A DNA stretch of 64,000 nucleotides from CAMCTV01 sp964420985 (GCA_964420985.1 CAYQUT010000001.1:124001-188000); one strand, 5' to 3'. Shown: positions 51,729 through 61,595, numbered from the stretch's first letter. Numbers and translations: made by a program. Notes: a model not told the origin generated them from the letters alone.

Positions 51729-52827
51729 TTATTCAACTCCTTTGCCTTGCTGCATGAGAAAGGACTTTAAAAAATCTCCGATGTCGCCATCCATCACCCC
51801 ATCCACATCGCTGGTCTCGTGTCCTGTGCGGACATCTTTGACCAATTTATAGGGTTGCATGACGTAATTTCTAATTTGAGATCCCCATTCAATTTTTTTC
51901 TTTTCTGCTTCAATTTCATCTCTGGCGGACATTCGCTTGGCCAACTCCATTTCATACAATTGTGATTTCAACAATTGCAAGGCCTTCTCCTTATTTTGAA
52001 GCTGAGAACGGGTTTCTGTATTGTCAATGATGATTCCGGTTGGTTTGTGTCGCAAACGAACTCCTGTCTCTACCTTGTTTACATTTTGTCCTCCAGCACC
52101 TCCTGAACGGAAGGTGTCCCAGGTGATATCCGCAGGATTGATATCAATCTCAATGGAATCATCTACCAGTGGGTATACATAGACGGATACAAACGAAGTG
52201 TGGCGTTTGGCATTGGAGTCAAAAGGTGAAATGCGCACCAAACGGTGAACACCATTTTCTCCTTTCAACATTCCAAATGCAAATTCTCCATTGAACTCCA
52301 AAGTGCATTGTTTTACTCCAGCTACATCACCTTCTTGCATATCAAGTTCTTTGACATTGTAGCCATTTTTTTGGCCCCACATCAAATACATCCGCATCAA
52401 CATTCCGGCCCAGTCGCAGCTTTCTGTTCCACCTGCTCCTGCCGTGATTTGCATCACGGCGCTTAATCCATCTTCTTCAGCAGAGAGCATATTTTTGAAC
52501 TCCAACTCTTCAATGTTTTTTTCTGCATTGACAAAAGCGGTGTTGAGCTCGTCCTCTGTCGCAGCTTCTTCTTTGAAGAAATCGTATAGTACTTCTAGGT
52601 CGTCAACACCTGAGGCACACAGTCTATGTGCTTCGACCCACATTTTGCGGGTTCTGATTTGACGCATGATGGACTCAGCTTTTTTAGGATCATTCCAAAA
52701 GCCGGGGTCTTGCGTTAGTTTTTCGTCTTCTTGAATCTGGAGTTTCTTAGTCTCCACGTCAAAGGTACCTCCCGAGCGCAAACGCGCGCTCCTTCAGCCC
52801 GTTGATTGCATCTACTGTTACAGTCAT
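51729..52827 (-). CDS. prfB: Peptide chain release factor 2, with programmed +1 frameshift
   Basis: RF2 (about 365 residues) releases peptides at UGA and UAA. The gene is in two frames. It starts at ATG 52827 and reads 22 codons ending ...GRYL, then meets an in-frame TGA (52761-52759). Skipping base 52761 leads into GAC GTG GAG (DVET) and the long frame to 51729. The slippery CTT-TGA-C is preceded by a GGGAGG Shine-Dalgarno-like stretch, the classical autoregulatory arrangement in which low RF2 favours frameshifting. The body has the catalytic GGQ (SGGAGGQNVNKV) and the codon-reading domain. The SPF tripeptide (ISPFDSN) confers UGA recognition. A perfect -7 box lies upstream (52859-52852). 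Confidence 0.95.
52756..52775 (-). promoter_or_regulatory. prfB frameshift site
   Basis: On the minus strand: GGGAGG (SD-like), TAC, CTT, TGA, C. The ribosome pauses at the UGA and slips +1 from CUU onto UUU, using the SD-like stimulator three bases upstream. This is the standard RF2 autoregulation signal. Confidence 0.93.
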
Positions 52828-52851
52828 ATTGGGGTGAAAAAAAATTCGGTG

Positions 52852-52859
52852 CAAAGATA
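52852..52859 (-). promoter_or_regulatory. -7 box of prfB
   Basis: TATCTTTG on the minus strand, perfect TAnnTTTG, 24 nt before ATG 52827. No clear -33 TTG. Confidence 0.4.
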
Positions 52860-52929
52860 CTCTTTTATGGTCTGAATTGTTCAGTGAATTGACAGATCAA
52901 GGTTATTTTTACAATAAGCGCTTTTTACC

Positions 52930-52937
52930 TAGCTTTG
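52930..52937 (+). promoter_or_regulatory. -7 box of the small lipoprotein gene
   Basis: TAGCTTTG, perfect TAnnTTTG, with TTT 19 nt upstream at the -33 position. Only 6 nt precede ATG 52944, suggesting a leaderless mRNA. Confidence 0.5.
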
Positions 52938-52943
52938 TTATGC

Positions 52944-53330
52944 ATGATGACCAAAAACTTGACCTTCATTTTCTGTTGTTTATTTCTCGTCAGTTGCCAA
53001 CATGATCCCGTGTTCGTTCCTATCCCTGATGCACGAGATGCCTACGTGGGTAAATATGCCGTACATCAGACCAAAAACTGCTATGGTCCATGTGACACCT
53101 GTCATTCAGTGGAAGATATTATATTGGTTGTGGATTACGGAACAACGGATTCAACGGTCATTTTTCAATACCGAGAAATTCCAATTTCTGTTATAGAATC
53201 ATACTATGGTTACCACTATAGTCTGTCCATTGGCAATGATAGCTTACACAGTTGGAACATGGCCGGAGGATTGGGCTGCGGCGTTTACATCGTCCAAGAT
53301 GGTGTCAGAATTGATAAAAATCCGAAGTAA
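52944..53330 (+). CDS. Small predicted lipoprotein of unknown function
   Basis: About 128 residues from ATG 52944 (another ATG follows directly at 52947). A hydrophobic signal ends in a lipobox (FLVSC), so it is probably a membrane-anchored lipoprotein. The mature part has four closely spaced cysteines (NCYGPCDTC and a later GCG) and beta-rich sequence with no recognised domain. Its TAA directly abuts the stop of the convergent ispG gene, without a terminator. Confidence 0.78.
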   Translation: MMTKNLTFIFCCLFLVSCQHDPVFVPIPDARDAYVGKYAVHQTKNCYGPCDTCHSVEDIILVVDYGTTDSTVIFQYREIPISVIESYYGYHYSLSIGNDSLHSWNMAGGLGCGVYIVQDGVRIDKNPK

Positions 53331-55253
53331 TTATTGCGTAACGGTAGGTTCTACCCAATCACCGTGTGATTGAATCAATGCAATCAATTCATCAACCGCT
53401 TCTTCCTCTGGAACATTTTTCTTGACTACTGTTTTCTCTTTGTATAAGGTGATTTTTCCTGGACCCGTTCCTACATAGCCATAATCCGCATCGGCCATTT
53501 CTCCGGGTCCGTTCACGATACACCCCATGATGCCAATCTTGACCCCTTTCAAGTGAGCGGTGCGTGAACGAATCTTGGCCGTAGTTTCTTGTAAATCGAA
53601 CAATGTTCTGCCACAAGATGGGCATGAAATGTACTCTGTTTTTGAAATGCGGGTTCTGGTGGCTTGAAGGATACCAAACGCAGTGGAGTTGATCCGCTGC
53701 AAAGGAATGTCAGCTGCTGTGATCATTAGCCCATCTCCCAACCCATCAATGAACAATGCGCCCTGATCAACAGCGCTGTTCAACATGAACTCATCCTCTG
53801 AAGAGGTATTGTAGGCGGTGTGAACAATCACCGGTATTTTACTGCCCAACTCCATCAACTGAAGGTAAGTTGATCTCAAATCCATTACCTGCAAAGGATG
53901 GTCAGAGGAAAGCATGAGCACTACGGTAGTATCTTCTGAGAGCCAATGAATATTTTTTTCATTCAACTCATGGGTTTTGATTTGAATGAAGTTGATCTCA
54001 TTGTGCTTTTGAGCACTGCCCAAATATTGTTCTATAGACCAACATGGATAGGTGCGGATGGCAGTTGTATTTTTTAACCAGATTGGACCATTTTGAATCA
54101 ATCCTAAAGTTCCAGGGATGTCAAAATGGACATTATTGTCACCAATGAAAATGTAATCACATGCCAAATCGCTGAGATTCCATTTGTCCATGGGAACGCT
54201 GTATTGATAGCCTGCTCCAAAGAAGCTAGATGGGTTGATTTCATTGCGATTGCTGAGGTCCATTATCACGACAGGTGTGTGTTTGCCACCGATGTTATTC
54301 ACCTCAGTTGTTGTTCTTCTCTGATAGGAAAATGGGTTGATGTTGTACGCTCGACGAGTTGTCTCAGGATACAACGATCTGTTTTGATAACGGTCCGCCA
54401 AAATCTTGGCTACCGGGATTTCAAATTCAGGAGCTTCTGTCAATGACACGCGAATGGTATCACCGATTCCATCTTCCAATAAAGTTCCTATCCCTACCGC
54501 TGATTTAATGCGTCCATCCTCACCATCACCAGCCTCCGTTACACCCAGGTGGAGTGGATAATTCATTCCCTCATCCAACATGGTTTTCATGAGCAAACGA
54601 TACGCTTGAACCATAACCAAAGTGTTGGATGCCTTCATGGAAATGACAATTTCATGGAAGTCATGTTTGCGACATATGCGCAAAAATTCCATGGCGCTTT
54701 CCACCATGCCTTCGGGTGTGTCACCGTATCTGCTGAGGATACGATCACTCAATGAACCATGATTGGTTCCTATACGCATGGCAGTGCCGTGCTGCTTGCA
54801 AAGTAAAACAAGCGGAGTAAAACGCTCCTCGATGCGCTTCAGCTCCGCTTGGTAAGTTTCATCGGTGTAGTCGATCTCTTCAAACTTCTTTTTGTCCGCA
54901 TAATTCCCTGGATTCACCCGCACTTTCTCTATCAATTGTGCGGCAATTTCTGCAGCATTGGGCGTAAAGTGGATATCAGCCACCAGTGGTGTATGGTAGC
55001 CTTTTTCAACCAACATTTTTTTAATGTTGGCCAAATTTTCGGCTTCATTTTTACTGGGTGCTGTGATACGAACCAATTCGCAGCCTGCATCTATCATTCT
55101 GATGCTCTCAGCGACAGTACCCTCAGTATCCATGGTGTCTTTGGTGGTCATGCTCTGAAGGCGAATGGGATTCTCACCGCCAATGCCTATCGAACCTACT
55201 TTAACTGCGCGGGTGGGAAAGCGTTTGTATTGAAAAAGATCGACGCTGTACAT
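53331..55253 (-). CDS. ispG: 4-hydroxy-3-methylbut-2-enyl-diphosphate synthase, long form
   Basis: About 640 residues from ATG 55253. IspG (GcpE) performs the reductive ring-opening step of the MEP isoprenoid pathway with a [4Fe-4S] cluster. The TIM barrel opens with IGIGGENPIRLQSMTTKDT and ADIHFTPNAAEIA; the cluster domain has CPSCGRTLFDL and CIVNGPGEMADADYGYVG. The length exceeds the ~370-400 of E. coli-type enzymes because of a central insertion (about 290-500), the three-domain form known in plants, Chlamydiae and Bacteroidota. Its ATG shares a base with the SOD stop (TAATG). An extended start at 55292 has no support. Confidence 0.95.
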   Translation of the reverse strand: MYSVDLFQYKRFPTRAVKVGSIGIGGENPIRLQSMTTKDTMDTEGTVAESIRMIDAGCELVRITAPSKNEAENLANIKKMLVEKGYHTPLVADIHFTPNAAEIAAQLIEKVRVNPGNYADKKKFEEIDYTDETYQAELKRIEERFTPLVLLCKQHGTAMRIGTNHGSLSDRILSRYGDTPEGMVESAMEFLRICRKHDFHEIVISMKASNTLVMVQAYRLLMKTMLDEGMNYPLHLGVTEAGDGEDGRIKSAVGIGTLLEDGIGDTIRVSLTEAPEFEIPVAKILADRYQNRSLYPETTRRAYNINPFSYQRRTTTEVNNIGGKHTPVVIMDLSNRNEINPSSFFGAGYQYSVPMDKWNLSDLACDYIFIGDNNVHFDIPGTLGLIQNGPIWLKNTTAIRTYPCWSIEQYLGSAQKHNEINFIQIKTHELNEKNIHWLSEDTTVVLMLSSDHPLQVMDLRSTYLQLMELGSKIPVIVHTAYNTSSEDEFMLNSAVDQGALFIDGLGDGLMITAADIPLQRINSTAFGILQATRTRISKTEYISCPSCGRTLFDLQETTAKIRSRTAHLKGVKIGIMGCIVNGPGEMADADYGYVGTGPGKITLYKEKTVVKKNVPEEEAVDELIALIQSHGDWVEPTVTQ

Positions 55254-55855
55254 TATTTGTTCGCGTTGTATTTTTCGCCAACGATGCTCCAATTGATTAC
55301 ATTAAAAAATGCGTTGATGTAATCGGGACGACGGTTTTGGTAATTCAAGTAGTAGGCGTGTTCCCAAACGTCAATACCCAAAATAGGGAAGCCTCCACAT
55401 GAACCTGGCATCAAGGGGTTGTCCTGATTGGGTGTAGAGCATACCTCCACTTTTCCCCCCTTGTGCACACACAACCATGCCCAGCCTGAACCGAAGCGAG
55501 TGGTAGCGGCTTTGGCAAAGGCATCTTTAAACGCTTCAAAAGATCCAAAGGCTGCGTTGATGGCTTCAGCCAAATCGCCTTCCGGTTGGTTGGCTCCACC
55601 TGGAGTCATGATTTCCCAAAAAAGATTGTGGTTGTAAAATCCACCGCCATTGTTTCTAATGGCAGGAGTTTCAAAGCCAGAAGTCATCAATTCTTCGATG
55701 GATTGACCAGTCAAAGATGAATTTTCCAAAGCGGCATTCAAATTATTGGTGTAGGCTGCATGATGCTTACTGTGGTGGATCTCCATGGTGCGTGCATCAA
55801 TGTGTGGTTCCAATGCGTTATAGGCATAGGGAAGAGGTGCTAATTCAAACTTCAT
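55253..55855 (-). CDS. Superoxide dismutase, Fe/Mn family
   Basis: 200 residues from ATG 55855, the normal length. It dismutates superoxide. Metal ligands are in IHHSKHHAAY, FYNHNLFWE and GIDVWEHAYYLNYQN. Fe versus Mn use cannot be settled from the sequence. An in-frame extension from 55948 adds 31 residues with a hydrophobic stretch (MFSLVLVVIMTSKLFSQ) that could be a signal peptide; that segment also looks like promoter DNA (TATTTTCG, 15 nt before 55855), so the short form is preferred. It is translationally coupled to ispG, whose iron-sulfur cluster is oxidant-sensitive. Confidence 0.93.
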   Translation of the reverse strand: MKFELAPLPYAYNALEPHIDARTMEIHHSKHHAAYTNNLNAALENSSLTGQSIEELMTSGFETPAIRNNGGGFYNHNLFWEIMTPGGANQPEGDLAEAINAAFGSFEAFKDAFAKAATTRFGSGWAWLCVHKGGKVEVCSTPNQDNPLMPGSCGGFPILGIDVWEHAYYLNYQNRRPDYINAFFNVINWSIVGEKYNANK

Positions 55856-56011
55856 ATGGTTATTTTTTTGCGAAAATAGTTTACTCGTCATTATTACTAC
55901 CAAAACCAATGAAAACATTGTGTGTTCGATGGAAAAATTATTTCTCATGACAAGTAAAAAAATTACTTAAGAAATTGTTCACACCATGCACTAAAATGGT
56001 TATTCCTTTCT

Positions 56012-56019
56012 GATATTTG
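56012..56019 (+). promoter_or_regulatory. Possible -7 box of the mreB operon
   Basis: GATATTTG, one mismatch to TAnnTTTG, 49 nt before the mreB ATG. No convincing -33 element. Weak. Confidence 0.25.
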
Positions 56020-56068
56020 CATACGGGGCATTTTGTCTCTAACCTAACAAGAAATATTAGTAAATCAA

Positions 56069-57094
56069 ATGGGATTGTTTAGCTTCCTAACACAGGAAAT
56101 CGCCATTGACTTGGGCACGGCCAACACCATCATTATCATGAACGATAAAGTTGTGGTAGATGAGCCATCAATTATTGCCAGAGACCGCACCACCGGAAAA
56201 ACAGTGGCTGTGGGCCGTCAAGCGCAACAGATGCATGGCAAAACCCATGAGAATATCAAAACCATAAGACCCTTAAAAGATGGTGTTATAGCGGATTTCC
56301 ATGCCGCGGAAGACATGATAAAGGGGATGATTAAAATGATCAATCGAGGTCGTAATCTTTTTCAGCCTTCATTGCGCATGGTTATTTGTATTCCTTCCGG
56401 CATTACCGAAGTGGAAAAGCGCGCTGTAAAGGACAGCGCTGAGCATGCAGGTGCCAAGGAAGTTTATTTGATTCATGAGCCAATGGCAGCTGCTATTGGT
56501 ATCGGTATTGATGTCGAAGAGCCCATGGGAAATATGGTTATTGACATTGGTGGTGGTACCTCGGAAATTGCAGTCATTGCATTGGGTGGAATTGTTACAG
56601 ACAAAAATATCCGTGTTGCAGGTGACGAGTTGACGCAGGATATTGAAGATTACATGCGACGTCAACACAACCTTCAAGTTGGAGAACGCACCGCGGAACA
56701 AATTAAAATTGAAGTCGGAGCAGCTTTGCCAGAGTTGGAAAATCCTCCAGCAGAATACAGTGTTCGCGGAAGAGATATGTTGTCTGGTATTCCAAAAGAA
56801 ATTAAAGTGAGTTATTCTGAGATAGCAGGGGCTTTGGACAACAGCATTTGTAAAATTGAAGAAGCCATCATGTCGTGTTTGGATAATACTCCACCTGAGT
56901 TGTCCGCAGATATTTACAAAACCGGTATTTATTTGGCCGGAGGTGGTGGATTGTTAAGGGGATTGGATAAGCGAATACAAAACAAAACCAAATTGCCTGT
57001 TCACGTGGCAGACGATCCATTGCGCGCAGTGGCGAGAGGTACGGGAATCGCTTTAAAAAATATCAATCGTTTCCAATTCTTGATGAGAGAATAA
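56069..57094 (+). CDS. mreB: Rod shape-determining protein MreB
   Basis: 341 residues. Bacterial actin homologue that guides lateral wall synthesis. Actin-fold phosphate motifs: IDLGTANTII near the N-terminus, VIDIGGGTSEIAVIALGG in the middle and YLAGGGGLLRGLDK near the C-terminus. First gene of mreB-mreC-mreD-mrdA-rodA, all on the plus strand with short gaps or overlaps, so the cell is probably rod-shaped. Confidence 0.98.
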   Translation: MGLFSFLTQEIAIDLGTANTIIIMNDKVVVDEPSIIARDRTTGKTVAVGRQAQQMHGKTHENIKTIRPLKDGVIADFHAAEDMIKGMIKMINRGRNLFQPSLRMVICIPSGITEVEKRAVKDSAEHAGAKEVYLIHEPMAAAIGIGIDVEEPMGNMVIDIGGGTSEIAVIALGGIVTDKNIRVAGDELTQDIEDYMRRQHNLQVGERTAEQIKIEVGAALPELENPPAEYSVRGRDMLSGIPKEIKVSYSEIAGALDNSICKIEEAIMSCLDNTPPELSADIYKTGIYLAGGGGLLRGLDKRIQNKTKLPVHVADDPLRAVARGTGIALKNINRFQFLMRE

Positions 57095-57108
57095 TTGCTT
57101 TGTAGGGA

Positions 57109-57963
57109 ATGAAGAATATTATCGAGCTATTAAAGCGGCATTTTGTATTTGTCCTTTTTTTGATACTCTTCATTTTCTCTTTGGTGGTATTGTTTTCAAG
57201 CAATCGTTATCACAATGCCTCTTTTGTATCTCAGAGTAAAGATTGGGTTGGAAAAATTTATGAGTGGCGTGATCAATTGCAGCGCTATTTGCGCCTCAAA
57301 GAAATCAATGACCAGTTGGCACTTGAAAATGCCAATTTACGTTCTCAACTGCCAGAAAATTATTTCTTTATTGATACCACGACTCATGTGGTTCAAGACA
57401 GTATTCGAAAGCAGAGATATTATTTTAGATCAGCCAAGGTGAGCAATGCTTCTGTCAATCGAGAAAGTAATTATTTGACACTGGACCGCGGCAGATTAGG
57501 AGGTATTTTACCCAACATGGGAGTTATTACCAATGGAAGTGTCGTTGGTGTAGTGTCCAGTGTGAGTGATCATTTTTCTGTTGTACTTCCCATTCTTAAT
57601 CCAAAATTTCAGGAGAGCGTTAAAATGAAAGGGAGTGGTGATTTTGGATTGATTGCATGGCCTCCTGGTTCTGATCCTGCTTATGCCGATGTCAAAGACA
57701 TCCCCAAACACGTACAAGTGAGCATTGGTGATACCGTCCTTACTACTGGGTATGGATCACATTTTCCTGCAGACTTGTACATTGGTTTTGTCAGTGAATT
57801 AAATGATCAACCGGAAGAGAACTTCCACCGAATTAAAATACAATTGGCCACCGATTTTAGAAAGTTGAGTCACGTGCAAGTGGTCAGCGACATTCTGAAA
57901 CAAGAACAAGATTCATTATTAATTCAACAACAACAGCGCGATGGGGTCGAAGACAATAACTAG
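57109..57963 (+). CDS. mreC: Rod shape-determining protein MreC
   Basis: 284 residues. One N-terminal transmembrane helix (about 12-30), a coiled-coil (RLKEINDQLALENANLRSQL), then the periplasmic MreC beta-domain pair with LDRGRLGGILPNMGVIT and GFVSELN. It scaffolds the elongasome in the periplasm. Starts 14 bp after mreB; overlaps mreD by 23 bp. Confidence 0.96.
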   Translation: MKNIIELLKRHFVFVLFLILFIFSLVVLFSSNRYHNASFVSQSKDWVGKIYEWRDQLQRYLRLKEINDQLALENANLRSQLPENYFFIDTTTHVVQDSIRKQRYYFRSAKVSNASVNRESNYLTLDRGRLGGILPNMGVITNGSVVGVVSSVSDHFSVVLPILNPKFQESVKMKGSGDFGLIAWPPGSDPAYADVKDIPKHVQVSIGDTVLTTGYGSHFPADLYIGFVSELNDQPEENFHRIKIQLATDFRKLSHVQVVSDILKQEQDSLLIQQQQRDGVEDNN

Positions 57964-58462
57964 TTTCTTGAGAATTTTTTTCCTTCTCTTTTTGCAGGCC
58001 TTGGTGGTTTCCCGAATGCAATTGTTGGACGGATTTGTCTTGCCTTGGGTGTACATTTTTGGAATTCTAATGTTGCCATTTGAAACCCCCAAATGGGTGG
58101 TGTTGGTTCTGTCTTTTCTTACGGGTTATTTCATGGATTTGTTCATGGGACCCATGGGGATGCACATGACAGCATGTGTAGTTCTTGGATGGCTGCAACC
58201 TATGGTGCAACGTTTGCTTTCTCCGCGTGAAGGTTACGACGCTATCCAAGAGCCAACTATTCAAAAAATGGGATTAAGTTGGTATTTGACGTATGCCGGA
58301 ATACTTACCTTTTGTCATCACTTTGTGCTTTTTTATGCAGAGACTTTGCGCATCACTCCTTTTTGGTATCAATTGGGGCATATCATATTCAGCGCATTGG
58401 GAACTCTGGTTTTGTTGGTCATTGGACAGTATTTGATTTTTAATAAGAAGGTCAAGAATTAA
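57941..58462 (+). CDS. mreD: Rod shape-determining protein MreD
   Basis: 173 residues with about five transmembrane helices. Identified by position between mreC and mrdA, size and the MreD-like hydrophobic pattern (FLTGYFMDLFMGPMGMH). The 23-bp overlap with mreC and the one-base TAATG overlap with mrdA indicate tight coupling. Sequence conservation in this family is low, so context carries most of the call. Confidence 0.9.
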   Translation: MGSKTITSFLRIFFLLFLQALVVSRMQLLDGFVLPWVYIFGILMLPFETPKWVVLVLSFLTGYFMDLFMGPMGMHMTACVVLGWLQPMVQRLLSPREGYDAIQEPTIQKMGLSWYLTYAGILTFCHHFVLFYAETLRITPFWYQLGHIIFSALGTLVLLVIGQYLIFNKKVKN

Positions 58463-60267
58463 TGGAGGGCAGGAGATACACGTTGATTGTCATTGTGATG
58501 ACCATCGCAGTTATTTACCTTTTGCGCATTTTTGGGTTGCAAGTAGTTTCTCAATATTGGAAAGACAGAGGCACGGCCTTGACTGAAAAGGAGGTGGTGG
58601 TTTACCCTTCACGGGGTGTCATTTATGACCGAAACCTAAAAGTTTTGGTGACCAGTCAAACCGTGTATGATTTGATGGTTCTTCCCAAAGATGTGTTGCC
58701 TTTTGATACAACCTCATTTTGTAACATCACCTCCCTGACCATTGAAGAACTGCGGAGTATTTTGAAAAAAGCCGTGACCTATCCCAATGTTCGATACAAA
58801 CCATCAGCGGTCATTAAACAGATGAAGCCTGAGGAGTATGCTCCCATTGCCGGGGAGTTGTATCGATTTAAAGGATTTTATGCTCAAGCACGAACGTTGC
58901 GTGTTTATCCAGAAAAGGCAGGTGCATTGTTATTGGGTGATGTGGGGGAGGTGACCAAATCGCTCATGGAAAAATTCCCGGAATACAAAAAGGGAGACTA
59001 CATTGGATTGAGCGGTATTGAAAAATCCTATGAAAATGAATTGCGTGGACAACGTGGAATCAAATATGTTTTCAGAGACAACTTAGGCGTAGAACGTCAA
59101 GTGGCCAATGGAAGTTTGGATGTCAAGGCCATTGAAGGAACCCACGTGGTTTCTTCCATTGATATTGATTTGCAGAAGTATGGTGAAAAGCTCATGCAGA
59201 ACAAAAGGGGGTGTATCGTAGCCATAGAACCCAAAACGGGTGAGATTTTGGCTTTGGTATCATCACCCACTTTTGATCCCAATATGTTATTGGGACGGGC
59301 AAGAGGTACTAATTTCCTTGCACTGAGCAGGGATAAGCAAAAGCCTTTGTTCAATCGGGCAACGCAGGCTCAATATCGACCTGGTTCTATTTTTAAAATT
59401 GCACAGTCATTAACAGCCTTACAATTGGGAGCAATCAATAAGGATACCCGCATCCCTTGTAATAGGGCTTTGATTGGTTGTCATGGTAGCCATAGCATGG
59501 ACGATTTGGAAATGGCCATTGTGCATTCATGCAATCCCTACTTCCGTGGTGTAATGCAACGAGTAGTGGAGGGCGGACGAAATCCCAAAAATAGATTCAA
59601 AGATGCTCAAATTGGTTTGGGTATGTGGAGAGCGCAAATCATGAAGTTTGGCTTTGGTACCAATTTGAATACGGATATCCCGGGAGTTAAAAAAGGTTTG
59701 GTGCCCAGTCCGGAATATTATGATCGGGCCTATGGTAAGGAATCGTGGAACTTTAGTACCATTTACTCCATCAGTATTGGTGAAGGAGAGATGTTGGTTA
59801 CACCCATTCAAATGTGTAATTTGGCTTGTATTGTGGCCAATAGAGGGTATTATTATAGTCCACATACGGTAAAAAAGGTGGGGTTAAATGGATCGCCAAG
59901 ACCCGAGTTTTCTCAAAAGAATGATGTCGGTATTCATCCAGAATATTTTGACGTTGTGATTTCTGCAATGGAAAAGGTTGTTGGACCTGGAGGAACCGCC
60001 AATGGGGCAAAACTACAAGACATTGTCATTTGCGGAAAGACGGGAACCGTGCAGAATGAGCCCAGAAAAGACCATAGTGTATTTGTTTGCTTTGCTCCCA
60101 AGGATGATCCTAAAATTGCATTGGCTGTATATGTCGAGAATTGCGGATTTGGTGGAACTTGGGCGGCTCCCATTGCTTCTTTGATGATTGAGCAATATTT
60201 GAATGATGCCATTAAAAATGTGGAGAGAGAAAAACACATATTGGAGCAAAATTTCTTGAATCAATGA
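58462..60267 (+). CDS. mrdA: Penicillin-binding protein 2 (transpeptidase)
   Basis: 601 residues. N-terminal membrane anchor (about 7-24), dimerisation domain and transpeptidase domain. Catalytic motifs: S-x-x-K in PGSIFKI, S-x-N in VHSCNPYF and KTG in ICGKTGTVQ. It cross-links peptidoglycan during cell elongation together with RodA. Overlaps rodA by 4 bp (ATGA). Confidence 0.96.
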   Translation: MEGRRYTLIVIVMTIAVIYLLRIFGLQVVSQYWKDRGTALTEKEVVVYPSRGVIYDRNLKVLVTSQTVYDLMVLPKDVLPFDTTSFCNITSLTIEELRSILKKAVTYPNVRYKPSAVIKQMKPEEYAPIAGELYRFKGFYAQARTLRVYPEKAGALLLGDVGEVTKSLMEKFPEYKKGDYIGLSGIEKSYENELRGQRGIKYVFRDNLGVERQVANGSLDVKAIEGTHVVSSIDIDLQKYGEKLMQNKRGCIVAIEPKTGEILALVSSPTFDPNMLLGRARGTNFLALSRDKQKPLFNRATQAQYRPGSIFKIAQSLTALQLGAINKDTRIPCNRALIGCHGSHSMDDLEMAIVHSCNPYFRGVMQRVVEGGRNPKNRFKDAQIGLGMWRAQIMKFGFGTNLNTDIPGVKKGLVPSPEYYDRAYGKESWNFSTIYSISIGEGEMLVTPIQMCNLACIVANRGYYYSPHTVKKVGLNGSPRPEFSQKNDVGIHPEYFDVVISAMEKVVGPGGTANGAKLQDIVICGKTGTVQNEPRKDHSVFVCFAPKDDPKIALAVYVENCGFGGTWAAPIASLMIEQYLNDAIKNVEREKHILEQNFLNQ

Positions 60268-61595
60268 GCAGAAACAGAAACAACAGCGCTGTGGGTCCTA
60301 TTGATTGGACAATCATTGGAGTATGGATTTTCTTTGTCGTTTTTGGTTGGATGACCATTTACTCTGCCGCCTATGACTCCGCCCATCCCATGCCTTTTGA
60401 TTTTGCCAAAGAATACGGTAAACAAATGATGTGGATAGGTATTTCAGTATTGCTCGCCATTCTAACCTTGTATATTGAGGGGGATTTCTTTGCCAAGTTT
60501 GCTTGGGTTATCTATGGATTCTTCTTGTTATTGTTGGTTTTGGTTTTGATTATTGGTAAAGAAGTCAATGGAGCCAAGGCTTGGTTTGGTGTTGGCTCAT
60601 TTGGTATTCAGCCGTCAGAGTTTTCTAAAATTGGAGTGGGATTGGTTTTGGCCAAGTACATCGCATCCATTGGTGGTGGGCAGTTGAAAAATATGCAAAG
60701 CAGGATGGTTTCTGCAGCCATCATTGGAATGCCCGCTGGTTTGATTTTACTTCAACCAGATGTGGGCTCTCTTCTCACTTTTGTGGCCTTTGTATTTGTG
60801 ATGTATCGAGAAGGTCTTTCTGGCAACGTCTTGATTGTTGGTTTTGCGGCTATCTTGTTTGGGGTGCTCTCCATTGTATCCGGAGCGGGAACGGCCAATA
60901 TTCCCTTCTATGGGGAGCAAAGTGGTGTTTGGATGCTCATCTTTGTACTGGTGATATTGGCGCTTTTGGTTTTGGTATATACCCGAAATTTTATTCCACC
61001 GCGCAATCGACGAAAGATGTACTTGATTGTTATTATTGGAACCATAGCTGCTTCCTCCTTTAGTTACTCCGTTTCCTATATCGTGGACAATATCCTGGAG
61101 AAGCATCACAAAGAGCGCATTTATGTGATGTTGTCATTGCCCGTGGAAAGAAAGGATGCCGATTATAATTCCGAGATGGCTAAAATTACAGTGGGGATGG
61201 GGGGTGTAATTGGCAAAGGTTGGTTGGATGGACCTATGACCCAGAACAACTATGTGCCTGAGCAATGGACGGATTTTATTTTTAGTGCTGTCGCTGAAGA
61301 ATGGGGTTTTTTGGGCAGTCTAATCTTGATTGGCGCTTATGTGTTTTTAATCATTAGGTTGATGTTCATTGCAGATCGCCAACGTTCCGTCTTCTCCCGT
61401 GTATACGGTTATTGTGTGGCCTGCATTTTCTTTATGCACTTTCTCATTAATATCGGAATGGTTATCGGATTGGCCCCGATCATTGGTATTCCTTTACCTT
61501 TCTTTAGTTATGGGGGCTCTTCTCTTATGGCCTTTACTTTGTTGCTCTTCATTATGGTCCGATTGGACTCTGAACGATGGAGTGTGTTGAAATAA
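60264..61595 (+). CDS. rodA: Peptidoglycan glycosyltransferase RodA
   Basis: 443 residues with about ten transmembrane helices. SEDS-family motifs: WFGVGSFGIQPSEFSKIG, LLQPDVGSLLTF and IGIPLPFFSYGGSSLMA near the end. It polymerises glycan strands with PBP2. Somewhat longer than E. coli RodA owing to an extra loop (about 215-280). It ends 3 bp from the convergent ABC gene with no terminator between. Confidence 0.96.
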   Translation: MSRNRNNSAVGPIDWTIIGVWIFFVVFGWMTIYSAAYDSAHPMPFDFAKEYGKQMMWIGISVLLAILTLYIEGDFFAKFAWVIYGFFLLLLVLVLIIGKEVNGAKAWFGVGSFGIQPSEFSKIGVGLVLAKYIASIGGGQLKNMQSRMVSAAIIGMPAGLILLQPDVGSLLTFVAFVFVMYREGLSGNVLIVGFAAILFGVLSIVSGAGTANIPFYGEQSGVWMLIFVLVILALLVLVYTRNFIPPRNRRKMYLIVIIGTIAASSFSYSVSYIVDNILEKHHKERIYVMLSLPVERKDADYNSEMAKITVGMGGVIGKGWLDGPMTQNNYVPEQWTDFIFSAVAEEWGFLGSLILIGAYVFLIIRLMFIADRQRSVFSRVYGYCVACIFFMHFLINIGMVIGLAPIIGIPLPFFSYGGSSLMAFTLLLFIMVRLDSERWSVLK

